Shown here piece by piece: positions 9,355-17,963 of a DNA stretch of 64,000 nucleotides. The DNA is from Candidatus Latescibacterota bacterium. Its GTDB lineage: Bacteria > Krumholzibacteriota > Krumholzibacteriia > JACNKJ01. The notes below the pieces were generated by a model, which saw only the letters and a list, made by a program, of their open reading frames with translations, did no database searches and was not told the DNA's origin. Where the stretch lies: the NCBI GenBank assembly GCA_020633725.1, contig JACKDC010000005.1, forward strand, positions 1 to 64,000, read 5' to 3'. Positions within the stretch are counted from its first letter, which is position 1. Every line of letters begins with the position of its first letter. The translations under genes and the position numbers were made by a program.

Positions 9355-10728
9355 CTATCGGGTCACGAGCGTGTAGGCGAGGATGGCCTCGCCCTTGGCG
9401 GGCACGTCCACCGCGAAGGCCAGCTCGCGCGACGAGCGCCGCTCGTAATTCTGGCTCGCGTCGCGGACGCTCCACTCGAGATAGGGCGGCGTCGCTTCGA
9501 GGACTTCCACCGTGACGGCGCTGTCCTTGTGGTTGCGCAGCGTGATCTTGAAGCTGCGCGAGAAGATCTCGTTGCCGCGGCGGTCGATGGCGGTCTGCAC
9601 GCGCTCGCCGCGGATATCGAAGGCGTCGCCCAGCTTGAGCCGCACCTGCTCGCCCTCGGGCGTGTGCGGAACCTCGTCCTCGCCCACGAACTGCAGCTGT
9701 CCGGCCGCGTCGGCCTGGTAGACGCGCACCGTGCCCTTGGGCAGGGCCATGCCCGCGCCGCTCTTCGCGTCGTTGGCGAACTCCATGGTGACCGCCACGG
9801 CCCGCGGCTGGCCGTCCTCCTGCCAGACGTTCGAGTTGAAGACGTACTTGCGCTGGGCCTTGATGCCGGCCGCGCGCAGCAGCTCCACCTGCTTCTGCTC
9901 GTTGTCGGACAGCGTCACCTTGCGCCCGAGCGAGTAGAGGTGGTACTCGAAGAAGCTCTCCTCCTGGAAGCCGCCGTCGCGCGCCTCCATGGCCATGGCC
10001 ACGCCCTTGCCGTAGCGCGGGGCGGCCGGCTGCACGCGGTTGACGTCCCCGGCCACGAGCTTCAGCTGCGCGTCGGGGTAGCGCTTGCCGCTGCGGTTGT
10101 CCAGGGTCACCCAGCCGGTCAGGTCGAGCGCGTCCTTCTCGCCCACCACGGCCACGTAGTCGGCCCGCCAGCTCACGCCGCCGGTGAGGTAGGAGAGCTC
10201 GACGTCGTGCTGTCCGCCCTTGTCCGCGTCCAGCAGCCAGACCAGGCTGGGCTCGAGCAGCAGGCCCTCGGGCAGCTCGGGCAGGATGAAGCCCTCGATG
10301 TGGATCTCGCCGCCCACGTCGAGGATGCGGCCGAGCGGCTCGTCGTTGCTCGGGTTGCCGGCGGCGAGCAGGCGCACGGTCTTCCACTGGCCGTCCACCA
10401 TGGCCCGCACCTCCTGGCCGCGATAGCGCTCCAGCAGGCTGGTGCGGTCGAGCAGGTCGTAGCGGTAGTTCTGCTCGAGCACCACGGTGCCGTCCGGGTC
10501 GCGCAGGCTGCGGAAGTGGACGGTCTCGGGCAGGATGCGCCCCGGCACGCCCGTGTAGGTGTACTCCTGGGCGCCGCGCTGGAGCTCGATGCTCCGCAGC
10601 TCCTTGACCAGGGCGAGATCGTCGTTGTAGACGGTGAGCTCCATTCCAGTCTCCGCGCTCGCGAGGCCGGCGATCGCGCCGGCCGACAGCGTGATGAGGA
10701 CGGTGATGAGGGCGCGTCTGAGCGTCAT
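9355..10728 (-). CDS. secreted DUF4139 domain protein
   Basis: A 457-residue protein with a signal peptide (about 1-24, cut after LASA). The remainder is beta-rich and matches the DUF4139 pattern: an early ELTVYNDDLALVKE motif and a central LSYLTGGVSWRADYVAVV motif. The function of the family is not established. It is transcribed alone from a good promoter at 10755-10783. It is divergent from the symporter gene and convergent with the flippase gene. Confidence 0.8.
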   Translation of the reverse strand: MTLRRALITVLITLSAGAIAGLASAETGMELTVYNDDLALVKELRSIELQRGAQEYTYTGVPGRILPETVHFRSLRDPDGTVVLEQNYRYDLLDRTSLLERYRGQEVRAMVDGQWKTVRLLAAGNPSNDEPLGRILDVGGEIHIEGFILPELPEGLLLEPSLVWLLDADKGGQHDVELSYLTGGVSWRADYVAVVGEKDALDLTGWVTLDNRSGKRYPDAQLKLVAGDVNRVQPAAPRYGKGVAMAMEARDGGFQEESFFEYHLYSLGRKVTLSDNEQKQVELLRAAGIKAQRKYVFNSNVWQEDGQPRAVAVTMEFANDAKSGAGMALPKGTVRVYQADAAGQLQFVGEDEVPHTPEGEQVRLKLGDAFDIRGERVQTAIDRRGNEIFSRSFKITLRNHKDSAVTVEVLEATPPYLEWSVRDASQNYERRSSRELAFAVDVPAKGEAILAYTLVTR

Positions 10729-10754
10729 CGGGCACCTCCGGTGGGGTTGGGGGC

Positions 10755-10783
10755 ATCCTAGGGGCGGCGGGCGCTGCTGGCAA
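10755..10783 (-). promoter_or_regulatory. sigma-70-type promoter for the DUF4139 gene
   Basis: Read on the minus strand, TTGCCA (10783-10778), 17 bp, TAGGAT (10760-10755). The start codon is 27 bp downstream of the -10. Its -35 box is the complement of the -24 box of the opposing sigma-54 candidate. Confidence 0.6.
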
Positions 10784-10792
10784 GCGCGTTGC
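10778..10792 (+). promoter_or_regulatory. sigma-54 (-24/-12) promoter candidate for the symporter operon
   Basis: TGGCAAG, 4 bp, TTGC gives the invariant GG and GC at the required spacing, with one mismatch (A for C) in the core. Transcription would start near 10804, about 85 bp upstream of the symporter start. A poorer vegetative alternative is TTGACG at 10823-10828 with an 18-bp spacer. Confidence 0.45.
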
Positions 10793-10889
10793 GGACCCGC
10801 CGCCCGGGCCCATTCTCCGTCCTTGACGCCTCCGCGCGCCCTCGTGTTTACATGGCGGGCACATCCCCTTCCCCCTCCGCGAGGTGCAC

Positions 10890-12647
10890 GTGAGCGTCCA
10901 CTGGCTCGACCTGGTGGTGATCGCCGTCTATCTGGGCCTCATGCTGTGGCTGGGGCTCGCCTTCAGCCGGCGCGCGAGCCGCGACACGGGCGAGTTCTTC
11001 CTCAGCGGGCGCAGTCTGCCCTGGTTCGTGGCGGGGACGTCCATGGCCGCCACCACCTTCGCCTCGGACACGCCGCTCGTGGTCACCGAGTTCGTGCGCA
11101 CGCAGGGCGTCGCCGGCAACTGGGTCTGGTTCAACTTCGCGATCAGCCATCTGGTGACGACCTTCTTCCTCGCCCGCCTCTGGCGCCGCAGCGGCGTGAC
11201 CACCGACGTGGAGTTCTGCGAGCTGCGCTACGGCGGTCGCGGCGCGGCGAGCCTGCGTCTCTTCAAGGGGCTGTTCTACGCCTTCATCACCAACGTCGTG
11301 GTGCTGGGCTGGGTGATCCTGGCCATGACGGCCATCGCCGGCGCCTTCGGCGTGCCGAAGCTCGTCACCCTCGCGCTCTGCATCGCGCTGGCCTCGCTCT
11401 ACGCCAGCATGGCCGGACTCTGGGGCGTGGTGGTGACGGACCTGCTGCAGTTCGTGGTGGCCATGGGCGGCGCGGTGCTGCTGGCCGTGAAGGTGCTGCA
11501 GGCCGAGGGCGGTCTCGCCGCGCTGCGCGCGCGCCTGCCCCACCTGATCGACGCCGCCGGCGAACCCGCCGCGCGCATGGCCCCGCTGACCGGCTTCGAC
11601 TGGGCGAGCCCCGGCTTCCGCGCGGCCTTCCTCGGCTTCCTGGTGGCCGTGCTGGTGCAGTGGTGGAGCTGGAAGTACTCGGACGGCGGCGGCGTGCTCA
11701 TCCAGCGCATGAACGCCAGCCGCAGCGAGCGCGACAGCCTGCTGGGCACGCTCTGGTTCGCCGTGCTCACCTACGCCGTGCGCCCCTGGCCCTGGTTCCT
11801 GGTGGCGCTGGTGAGCCTCTGGGTCTATCCCAATCTCGGCCCGGTGCCCGCGGACCACAAGGCCATCTACCCGGCGATGATGGCGAGTTACCTCGGCCCC
11901 GGCCTGCTCGGCCTCATGCTGGCCGCCATGCTCGCGGCCTTCATGAGCACCATCGACACGCACATGAACCTGGCGTCGAGCTACTTCGTGCACGACGTCT
12001 ACCGCCGCTTCCTCAAGAAGGACGCCTCCGAACGCCACTACGTGCGCGTGGCGCGGCTCACCGGCCTGGTGATCGTGGTGCTGGGGAGCCTGGTGGCCTG
12101 GCAGAGCAGCTCGATCAGCTTCCTCTTCGTCTTCCTGCTCCAGCTCGTGGCCGGCGCCGGGGCGGTGTTCCTGCTGCGCTGGTTCTGGTGGCGCATCACG
12201 GCCTGGAGCGAGATCGCCGCGATGCTCACGAGCCTCGTGGTCGCGACCCTGCTGAACCTGGCCAACGAGGGGGACTGGTTCGGCCACCACTTCGCGGCCT
12301 GGGAGATCTTCGTCCTCAACGTGCTGCTGTCGGCGCTGGTCTGGGTGACGGTGGCGCTGCTCGGGCCGCGGGAAACGACCGGCCGCCTCGTCGCCTTCGT
12401 GGCGCGCACGCGGCCGCCCGGGCGCTGGCCGGCGCGCTTCTGGCCCGGCGGCGAACGCCGGCCCCAGGGCGTGACGGGCGCGCGCGCCTGGGCCAACGTG
12501 CTGGCCGGCGTCGCGCTCATCTACGGCCTGCTCTTCGGCGCGGGGCAGTTCTTCTTCGGCCGCGCCGCGCGGGGCGAGTTGCTCCTGCTGGCGGCGCTGG
12601 CCGGCGGCCTCTGGCTGCTCTTCAGCCTGCGCCGGGAGACGGCGTGA
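10890..12647 (+). CDS. sodium:solute symporter (SSS family)
   Basis: A 585-residue membrane protein with about 13-14 transmembrane segments. The SSS family signature is clear near the N-terminus: a DLVVIAVYLGLMLWLG opening segment, then a FFLSGRSLPW loop and MAATTFASDTPL. It imports a solute with Na+; the substrate cannot be read from the sequence. I chose GTG at 10890 because GAGG at 10881-10884 is correctly spaced for it. A GTG two codons earlier overlaps that site. It heads a three-gene membrane transport operon. Confidence 0.85.
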   Translation: MSVHWLDLVVIAVYLGLMLWLGLAFSRRASRDTGEFFLSGRSLPWFVAGTSMAATTFASDTPLVVTEFVRTQGVAGNWVWFNFAISHLVTTFFLARLWRRSGVTTDVEFCELRYGGRGAASLRLFKGLFYAFITNVVVLGWVILAMTAIAGAFGVPKLVTLALCIALASLYASMAGLWGVVVTDLLQFVVAMGGAVLLAVKVLQAEGGLAALRARLPHLIDAAGEPAARMAPLTGFDWASPGFRAAFLGFLVAVLVQWWSWKYSDGGGVLIQRMNASRSERDSLLGTLWFAVLTYAVRPWPWFLVALVSLWVYPNLGPVPADHKAIYPAMMASYLGPGLLGLMLAAMLAAFMSTIDTHMNLASSYFVHDVYRRFLKKDASERHYVRVARLTGLVIVVLGSLVAWQSSSISFLFVFLLQLVAGAGAVFLLRWFWWRITAWSEIAAMLTSLVVATLLNLANEGDWFGHHFAAWEIFVLNVLLSALVWVTVALLGPRETTGRLVAFVARTRPPGRWPARFWPGGERRPQGVTGARAWANVLAGVALIYGLLFGAGQFFFGRAARGELLLLAALAGGLWLLFSLRRETA

Positions 12648-12919
12648 AGACGCCAGGTCCTCGCGCGCTCGGCGCCTTCGTCGGCGGCGTGCTGCTGGCG
12701 GCGCTGTTCTCGCCGCTCACCCTGGACCGCGTGGTGGACGCCGGGCTGCCCGCCGGCTCGAGCGTGCCGCGCGCGCAGGTCTTCCTCGTGCTCGTGGCGA
12801 TGACCGTGGTGCTCAACCTCGTGCTGGCCGCCGGCTTCGCCTTCCGCGGATGGAAGGCCCTGGCGCTGGGGCTGCTCGCCGGCCTCGTCGCCACGACGCT
12901 GCTCACCCTGCTGCGCTGA
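12644..12919 (+). CDS. small membrane protein between two symporters
   Basis: A 91-residue protein starting at a GTG that overlaps the stop of the upstream symporter (GTGA). It has two strong hydrophobic segments, about residues 10-25 and 44-90, the latter probably two helices. I recognise no family. The stop-start overlap implies translational coupling with the symporter, so it may be an accessory subunit of it. Codon use matches the neighbours. Confidence 0.7.
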   Translation: MKTPGPRALGAFVGGVLLAALFSPLTLDRVVDAGLPAGSSVPRAQVFLVLVAMTVVLNLVLAAGFAFRGWKALALGLLAGLVATTLLTLLR

Positions 12920-12947
12920 ACCGACGGCCTGCCCGAGGAGGTTCGCC

Positions 12948-14402
12948 GTGTCGCCGCTGATCGTCGCCTTTGCCGTCTACCTGCTGGCCGTGGTCGTGAT
13001 CGGCGTCGTGGCCAGCCGCCGTCTGGACAGCCAGTCCGAGTTCCTGCTGGGCGGGCGCCATCTGCCCGGCTGGGCGATCGCGATCAGCGAGCGCGCTAGC
13101 GGCGAAAGCGCTTGGCTGCTGCTCGGCCTCACGGGCGCGGCGCTGAGCACCGGACTCGGCGAGATCTGGACGGTCCTCGGCTGCGTGGCGGGCATTCTCT
13201 TCCTCTGGTTCTTTCTCGGCCGCCGCGTGCGCGCCCTCTGCGACGGCAGCGACGCGCTCACCCTCCCCGAGCTTCTCGCCCAGCGCCTCGGCGCGGGCGG
13301 CAACGGGCTGCGCTGGCTGGCGACGCTCATCATCGTCTTCTTCTTCAGCTTCTACGTGGCCGCCCAGATGGTGGGGGCGGGCAAGATCCTGCAGAAGACG
13401 GGGATCATCACCGAGGCCTGGCCGCAGCTCTTCGGCGCCGGTCCCGAGACCTGGGGCATCGTGCTCGGCGCGCTCATCGTGGTGGGCTACACGCTGCTGG
13501 GCGGCTTCCGCGCGGTGGTGTGGACGGATCTCCTGCAGGGCGTGATCATGATCGTCGCACTCGTCGTGCTGCCGGTGGTGGGTTTCGTGGCGCTCGGCCG
13601 CGAACACGGCGACGTGACCGCCGCGCTCGCCGCACTGGGGCCGACGAAGTCCTCCTGGACCGCGGGCCGCGGCGGCTGGGGCGCGCTGAGCCTCGTGCTG
13701 GGCGGTCTGGCCTGGGGGCTCGGCTACATGGGGCAACCGCATCTGCTCGTCCGCTTCATGGCGCTCAGATCCGCGGGCGAGGTGCGGCAGCTGCGCTGGC
13801 TGGCCGGCGCCTGGACCCTGCTGGCCTACGGCGGGGCCTTCCTGGTGGGCCTGCTCGCGCTGGGGCTCTACGGCGGCGCGCACTTCGCCGGCGACGCGGA
13901 GAAGGTGATGCCGTCCATGGCCGCCCTGCTGCTGCCGGGCTGGCTGGCCGGCATCGTGATCAGCGGCGCGGTGGCCGCGATGATGTCCACCGCCGACAGC
14001 CAGCTGCTCGTGGTCACCAGCGCGTTCAGCGAGGACGTCAGCCGGCGCATCCTGGGGCGCCGGCTCTCACCCCGCGGCGAGGTGGCGCTGTCGCGCCTGG
14101 TGGTGCTGCTCGTGGGCGGCGCGGCCTTCGCGCTGGCGCTGGCCAGCCAGGAGACCGTCTACGGCATGGTGAGCTACGCCTGGAGCGGACTCGGCGCGAG
14201 CTTCGGCCCCGTGGTGCTGCTGCTCCTGCTGTGGCCGCGCTTCGGGCCGCGCGGCGCCGCCGCCGCCATGCTCGCGGGCACGCTGGCGACGATCCTGTGG
14301 AAGAACGTCGGCCCGCTGGACGCCGCGATCAGCCACCGCTTCGCCGCGTGGGTCATCGCGCTCTTGGCCGGCCTCGCGCTGAACGGTCGCGGCCGACGCT
14401 AG
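12948..14402 (+). CDS. sodium/proline-type solute symporter (SSS family)
   Basis: A 484-residue membrane protein with about 13 transmembrane segments, closest to the PutP branch. It has an ASRRLDSQSEFLLGGRHLPG loop, SERASGESAWLLLGLTG, and SGAVAAMMSTADSQLLV, the conserved helix with Na+-site residues. Proline or another organic acid is the likely substrate. The GTG start has a GAGGAGG site (12937-12943). The gene is in the same direction as the first symporter, and its stop codon shares the tetranucleotide CTAG with the convergent MFS gene. Confidence 0.85.
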   Translation: MSPLIVAFAVYLLAVVVIGVVASRRLDSQSEFLLGGRHLPGWAIAISERASGESAWLLLGLTGAALSTGLGEIWTVLGCVAGILFLWFFLGRRVRALCDGSDALTLPELLAQRLGAGGNGLRWLATLIIVFFFSFYVAAQMVGAGKILQKTGIITEAWPQLFGAGPETWGIVLGALIVVGYTLLGGFRAVVWTDLLQGVIMIVALVVLPVVGFVALGREHGDVTAALAALGPTKSSWTAGRGGWGALSLVLGGLAWGLGYMGQPHLLVRFMALRSAGEVRQLRWLAGAWTLLAYGGAFLVGLLALGLYGGAHFAGDAEKVMPSMAALLLPGWLAGIVISGAVAAMMSTADSQLLVVTSAFSEDVSRRILGRRLSPRGEVALSRLVVLLVGGAAFALALASQETVYGMVSYAWSGLGASFGPVVLLLLLWPRFGPRGAAAAMLAGTLATILWKNVGPLDAAISHRFAAWVIALLAGLALNGRGRR

Positions 14403-15754
14403 CGCGCTTCGCGGCGCTGGGCGGCCCGCCAGCGCCCCCGCCGCACCGTGGCGAGGACGGGCTTGAGCACGGCGCCCATGCCGGGCCGGACGGCGTCCAG
14501 CCGGAAGCTGACCGGCCGCGGCACGCGCTGGGCCCCGCGCACGCGCAGCAGCAGGACCACGCAGAGCGCCCGGGCCGCGCTGCTGGCCGCGAAGATGGCC
14601 ACGTAGCCGGCCATCCCCTGCCCCGCCAGGTGGAAGATCGCCGCGCCGATCAGCGACCCGGTCACGGTGGCCAGCGCGTTGCCCAGATTGTAGGCGGTGA
14701 GCATGGCCACGCGGCGCGCGGCGGGGATCGTCTCGAAGAGCAGCAGGAAGACCGCGTACTCCTGGGTCGCCCAGAAGGTCCCCGAGATCACCTGGAGCAG
14801 CGCCAGGTAGCCGAAGGCCTGGGAGACGAGCCACAGCGCCGGCAGGCCGAGGATGCCGAACCAGGCCAGGCGCAGCATGGCGTCGAGACCGAAGCGACGG
14901 GCCGCGCGCGCCAGCTGAGAGAGCACCAGCACCTTGGCCAGCAGCGCCGTCCCCACCAGCGCCATGTACTCCCAGTAGCTGAAGCGCAGGCGCGCCAGCA
15001 TGAAGGGCGAGAAGTAGGGGCTGGCCACGGTGACGCTCGTCGTGAAGGCCAGCAGGTAGACGAGCAGGCGGCCGCCCTCGCCGCCGCGAAACTCGCGCAG
15101 GAGCGCGCGCGGCGACATGCCGGGCGGCGGCTGGCCGGCCTGGGGGCTTTCGCTCTGGGCCGCCAGCACGCGCGCGGAGACGGCCCGTCCCAGCGCGGCG
15201 GCCAGGAAGATGGCCGCGAAGCCGCGCAGGGGCTGCCCCGCCCCGGTGGCCCACTCCAGCACCGCGGCGCTGCCCACCAGGCTCACGAGCACGCCGAGCT
15301 GGACCAGGCCGGTGCGTCGCGCGAAGAAGCGCAGCCGCACCTGCCGCGGGACGAGACGCTCCACCCACACGTTCCAGGCGGGGCCGGCCGCCATGCCCGC
15401 CGCCCAGTAGCCCGTGGCGGCGGCGAAGACCGCCCAGGCCGGCAGGCGCCCGGCGAGGGCGCCGGCGGCCAGCGGCGCGAAGGCGAGGGCCTGGAGGGAG
15501 GCGCAGAGCACCGTCCAGCGGCGTCGCGAGCGGAGCCAGCGGACACCCGCCGGCGTGACGAGCTGCAGCAGCCCGCCCGCCAGCAGCGGCACGGTCACCA
15601 CCAGCCCGGCCACGACCTCGCCCAGGCCCAGCGCCAGGGCGAAGGCCGCGATGTAGGCCTCGCCCATGCCCACCATCACGCTGAAGGCCAGGCCGTCGGT
15701 GAGGATGAGGCGCAGGTCGCGGCGGCGGGCGAGGGCGGCGGGATCCGTGGACAT
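14399..15754 (-). CDS. major facilitator superfamily permease
   Basis: A 451-residue protein with about 12 hydrophobic segments and an MFS-like layout of two six-helix halves. The second half contains FETIPAARRVAMLTAYN, an arrangement seen in MFS transporters of unknown substrate. I chose the ATG at 15754 (MSTDP), 19 codons inside the longest frame, because the upstream part is not membrane-like. Its stop TAG overlaps that of the convergent symporter within CTAG. Confidence 0.75.
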   Translation of the reverse strand: MSTDPAALARRRDLRLILTDGLAFSVMVGMGEAYIAAFALALGLGEVVAGLVVTVPLLAGGLLQLVTPAGVRWLRSRRRWTVLCASLQALAFAPLAAGALAGRLPAWAVFAAATGYWAAGMAAGPAWNVWVERLVPRQVRLRFFARRTGLVQLGVLVSLVGSAAVLEWATGAGQPLRGFAAIFLAAALGRAVSARVLAAQSESPQAGQPPPGMSPRALLREFRGGEGGRLLVYLLAFTTSVTVASPYFSPFMLARLRFSYWEYMALVGTALLAKVLVLSQLARAARRFGLDAMLRLAWFGILGLPALWLVSQAFGYLALLQVISGTFWATQEYAVFLLLFETIPAARRVAMLTAYNLGNALATVTGSLIGAAIFHLAGQGMAGYVAIFAASSAARALCVVLLLRVRGAQRVPRPVSFRLDAVRPGMGAVLKPVLATVRRGRWRAAQRREAR

Positions 15755-15941
15755 GCGGCGATCCGGGTTCGGGTGCGCCAGAAGATCGTCCAGGCCCGGT
15801 CCGGACGCCACGGAAAAAGCGCGTCTCTGTACGCCCCCTCACAGAGCCGGGCGCCGCGGGGGCCGATACTCAAGCTCGGCCGGCGCTCCCCACCCGGGCC
15901 GAACCGAACCCCTGCCCGCCGCCCCGGCGGGTGAGCAAAGG

Positions 15942-17879
15942 ATGGACGCCATGCTCGCACTCAACCGACCGATCTCCCCGGCCAGGATTCTGCTGCTGGC
16001 GGCGGCGCTGCTCGTCGCCGCGGTGGGAGCGGCCGGCGCCGCCAACGTCAGCTTCGATCTGGAGCCCCTGGGCAGCACCTGGGGCGGCAGCGTGGGCAAC
16101 GTGCCCGGCGATCTCGCCTTCACCGAGGACGGGATCCCCATGACCGTGGACGAGTTCCACCTCGGCGCCTTCACGGGCTTCAACTACTGCCGCATCGAGC
16201 CCGCCATTCCCGCCTTCGGCAGCGGGCAGATCCTGCGGCTGAACAACATCGCCACGGTCTTCGACTTCAGCGCCGTCCCCTGCGCGCCCGGCACCGTGCG
16301 CTTCGACTTCGCGGATCAGGGCGGCGACGAGAACCTGCGCGTCAACGGCGGCCCGCTCTACGAGATCGGCGACTTCACGGCCGTGGACGGCGTGACCGTC
16401 GCGCCGGGCGTGCTCTGCAGCGTCGTGGCGTCGGTGGTGGGCGGCAGCCTGGTGGGGACCGTGACCCTCACCGGTCCCGTGACCAAGCTGCTGGTCGGCG
16501 GCCAGGAGCTCTACATCGACAACGTGCGCATGGACTGCGAGGAGCCCTGCGACTTCCGCGTGACCCACGACTTCGAGCCGCTGGGCAGCTGCTGGGGCAG
16601 CGCCTTCGGACAGGCGCCCGGCGACCTGGCCTTCACCGAGGACGGCATCCCCGTGACGCTCGACCTCTACGACTACGGCGCGGGCACCTTCTTCACCGCC
16701 GCCTGCATCGTGAACACCTTCTGCGGCATGGGCGACGCGCACGCCTTCCAGCTCGACAACATCGACGCCGTCTACCAGATCCACGCGCTGGGCATCACCA
16801 CCAGCGAGGTGAGCTTCGAGTTCATCGACACCGGCGGCACGGAGAACCTGCAGGTGAACGGCGGGCCGCTTTACATCGGCGAGATCTCCGCGGCGCCGGC
16901 GGCCATCGCGCCGGGCGTTACCTGCAGCGTCGTCACCTTCCCCTGCAACGGCAACATCCGCGGGATCGTCACCCTGACCGGCGACGTGCAGCGCGTGCGC
17001 ACCGGCGGCCAGGAGTACTGGGTGGACAATCTCTGCGTGCGCGCGGGCGAGCCGCCGCTGCCCTGCGACCTGCTCGTCGACAACGAGAGCCAGCCGCTCG
17101 GCGCCGCCTGGGGTGCGGTCATGGGCGACGCGCCCGGCGACCTGATGTTCGTGGAGGACGGCGTTCCGGTCCGCGTCTACGAGATGCACTACGGCGGCGG
17201 CGGCGTCGGCTTCAACGAGGCGAAGATCGATCCCGCGCCGGCGGCCTGCCTCACGGACCACACGCTGCAGCTGAACAACATCGCCGCGGGCTACGACATC
17301 GCCGCGACGGGCGTCCACACCGTGAGCGTGCGCTTCGACTACGTGGACCTCGGCGGCACGGAGAACCTGCAGGTGAACGGCGGGCCGCTCTACATCGGCG
17401 ACCTGGCGGCCGCGCCGGCGGCCATCGCGCCGGGGGTGACCTGCAGCGTGAGCACCTTCTCCATCGGCGGCGGCGTCTGCGGGCGCGTCACGCTGACCGG
17501 CGACGTGCAGCGCCTCTTCCTCGCGGGCCAGGAGTTCTGGACGGACAACCTCTGCATCACCGTGGACCTGACCGCCGCCGACGAGGCGCCGAGCGCCGGC
17601 TTCGCCGCCGACCTCGACCCCGCCTGGCCGAATCCCTTCAATCCCAAGACCACGCTCAGCTTCAGTCTCGCCCACGAGGGTGACGCAAGGCTGAGCATCC
17701 ACGACGTGCTCGGCCGCGAGGTCGCCGTGCTCGTGGACGGCCCTCGCCCGGCCGGCAGCCAGCAGGTGAGCTGGGACGGGCGCGACGCCGCGGGACGGCC
17801 CGTGAGTTCGGGCGTCTACTTCGCGCGGCTGGTCAGCGCGGGCGAGCGGCACAGCCGGAAGCTGGTGCTCAGCAAGTAG
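15942..17879 (+). CDS. secreted three-repeat protein with FlgD-like C-terminal domain
   Basis: A 645-residue protein of unknown function with a signal peptide (about 1-34, VGAAGAA). Three repeats of about 170 residues follow (about 37-205, 206-380, 381-550). Each opens with a PLGs-WG motif, then PGDL-F-EDG-P, continues with NLqVNGGPLY and ends in tGGQE-(W/Y)-DN. Each repeat has paired cysteines. The repeat looks like an extracellular beta-sandwich, perhaps a binding module. The last about 85 residues are the PNPFNP FlgD-like domain ending in SK. The ATG at 15942 follows AAAGG. Confidence 0.85.
   Translation: MDAMLALNRPISPARILLLAAALLVAAVGAAGAANVSFDLEPLGSTWGGSVGNVPGDLAFTEDGIPMTVDEFHLGAFTGFNYCRIEPAIPAFGSGQILRLNNIATVFDFSAVPCAPGTVRFDFADQGGDENLRVNGGPLYEIGDFTAVDGVTVAPGVLCSVVASVVGGSLVGTVTLTGPVTKLLVGGQELYIDNVRMDCEEPCDFRVTHDFEPLGSCWGSAFGQAPGDLAFTEDGIPVTLDLYDYGAGTFFTAACIVNTFCGMGDAHAFQLDNIDAVYQIHALGITTSEVSFEFIDTGGTENLQVNGGPLYIGEISAAPAAIAPGVTCSVVTFPCNGNIRGIVTLTGDVQRVRTGGQEYWVDNLCVRAGEPPLPCDLLVDNESQPLGAAWGAVMGDAPGDLMFVEDGVPVRVYEMHYGGGGVGFNEAKIDPAPAACLTDHTLQLNNIAAGYDIAATGVHTVSVRFDYVDLGGTENLQVNGGPLYIGDLAAAPAAIAPGVTCSVSTFSIGGGVCGRVTLTGDVQRLFLAGQEFWTDNLCITVDLTAADEAPSAGFAADLDPAWPNPFNPKTTLSFSLAHEGDARLSIHDVLGREVAVLVDGPRPAGSQQVSWDGRDAAGRPVSSGVYFARLVSAGERHSRKLVLSK
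16832..16870 (+). repeat. 39-bp exact repeat, second copy at 17351-17389
   Basis: Thirty-nine identical bases encode the GGTENLQVNGGPL core in repeats two and three of the secreted repeat protein, 519 bp apart. A further shared stretch covers the following APAAIAPGVTCSV codons. The DNA identity suggests recent duplication or gene conversion within the gene. Confidence 0.85.
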
Positions 17880-17910
17880 CGGGCGGAGCGGGAGCGCCCT
17901 CCGCACGCAA

Positions 17911-17941
17911 GACGGGGCCGCGGGTCATCCGCGGCCCCGTC
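17911..17941. terminator. strong GC-rich hairpin between convergent genes
   Basis: GACGGGGCCGCGG (17911-17923), loop GTCAT, and CCGCGGCCCCGTC (17929-17941) form a perfect 13-bp stem between the repeat-protein gene and rlmN. No T-tract follows on either side, so termination may need a factor or rely on the stem alone. Confidence 0.6.
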
Positions 17942-17963
17942 GCTTGTTCGTCGGGTGAAGGGC

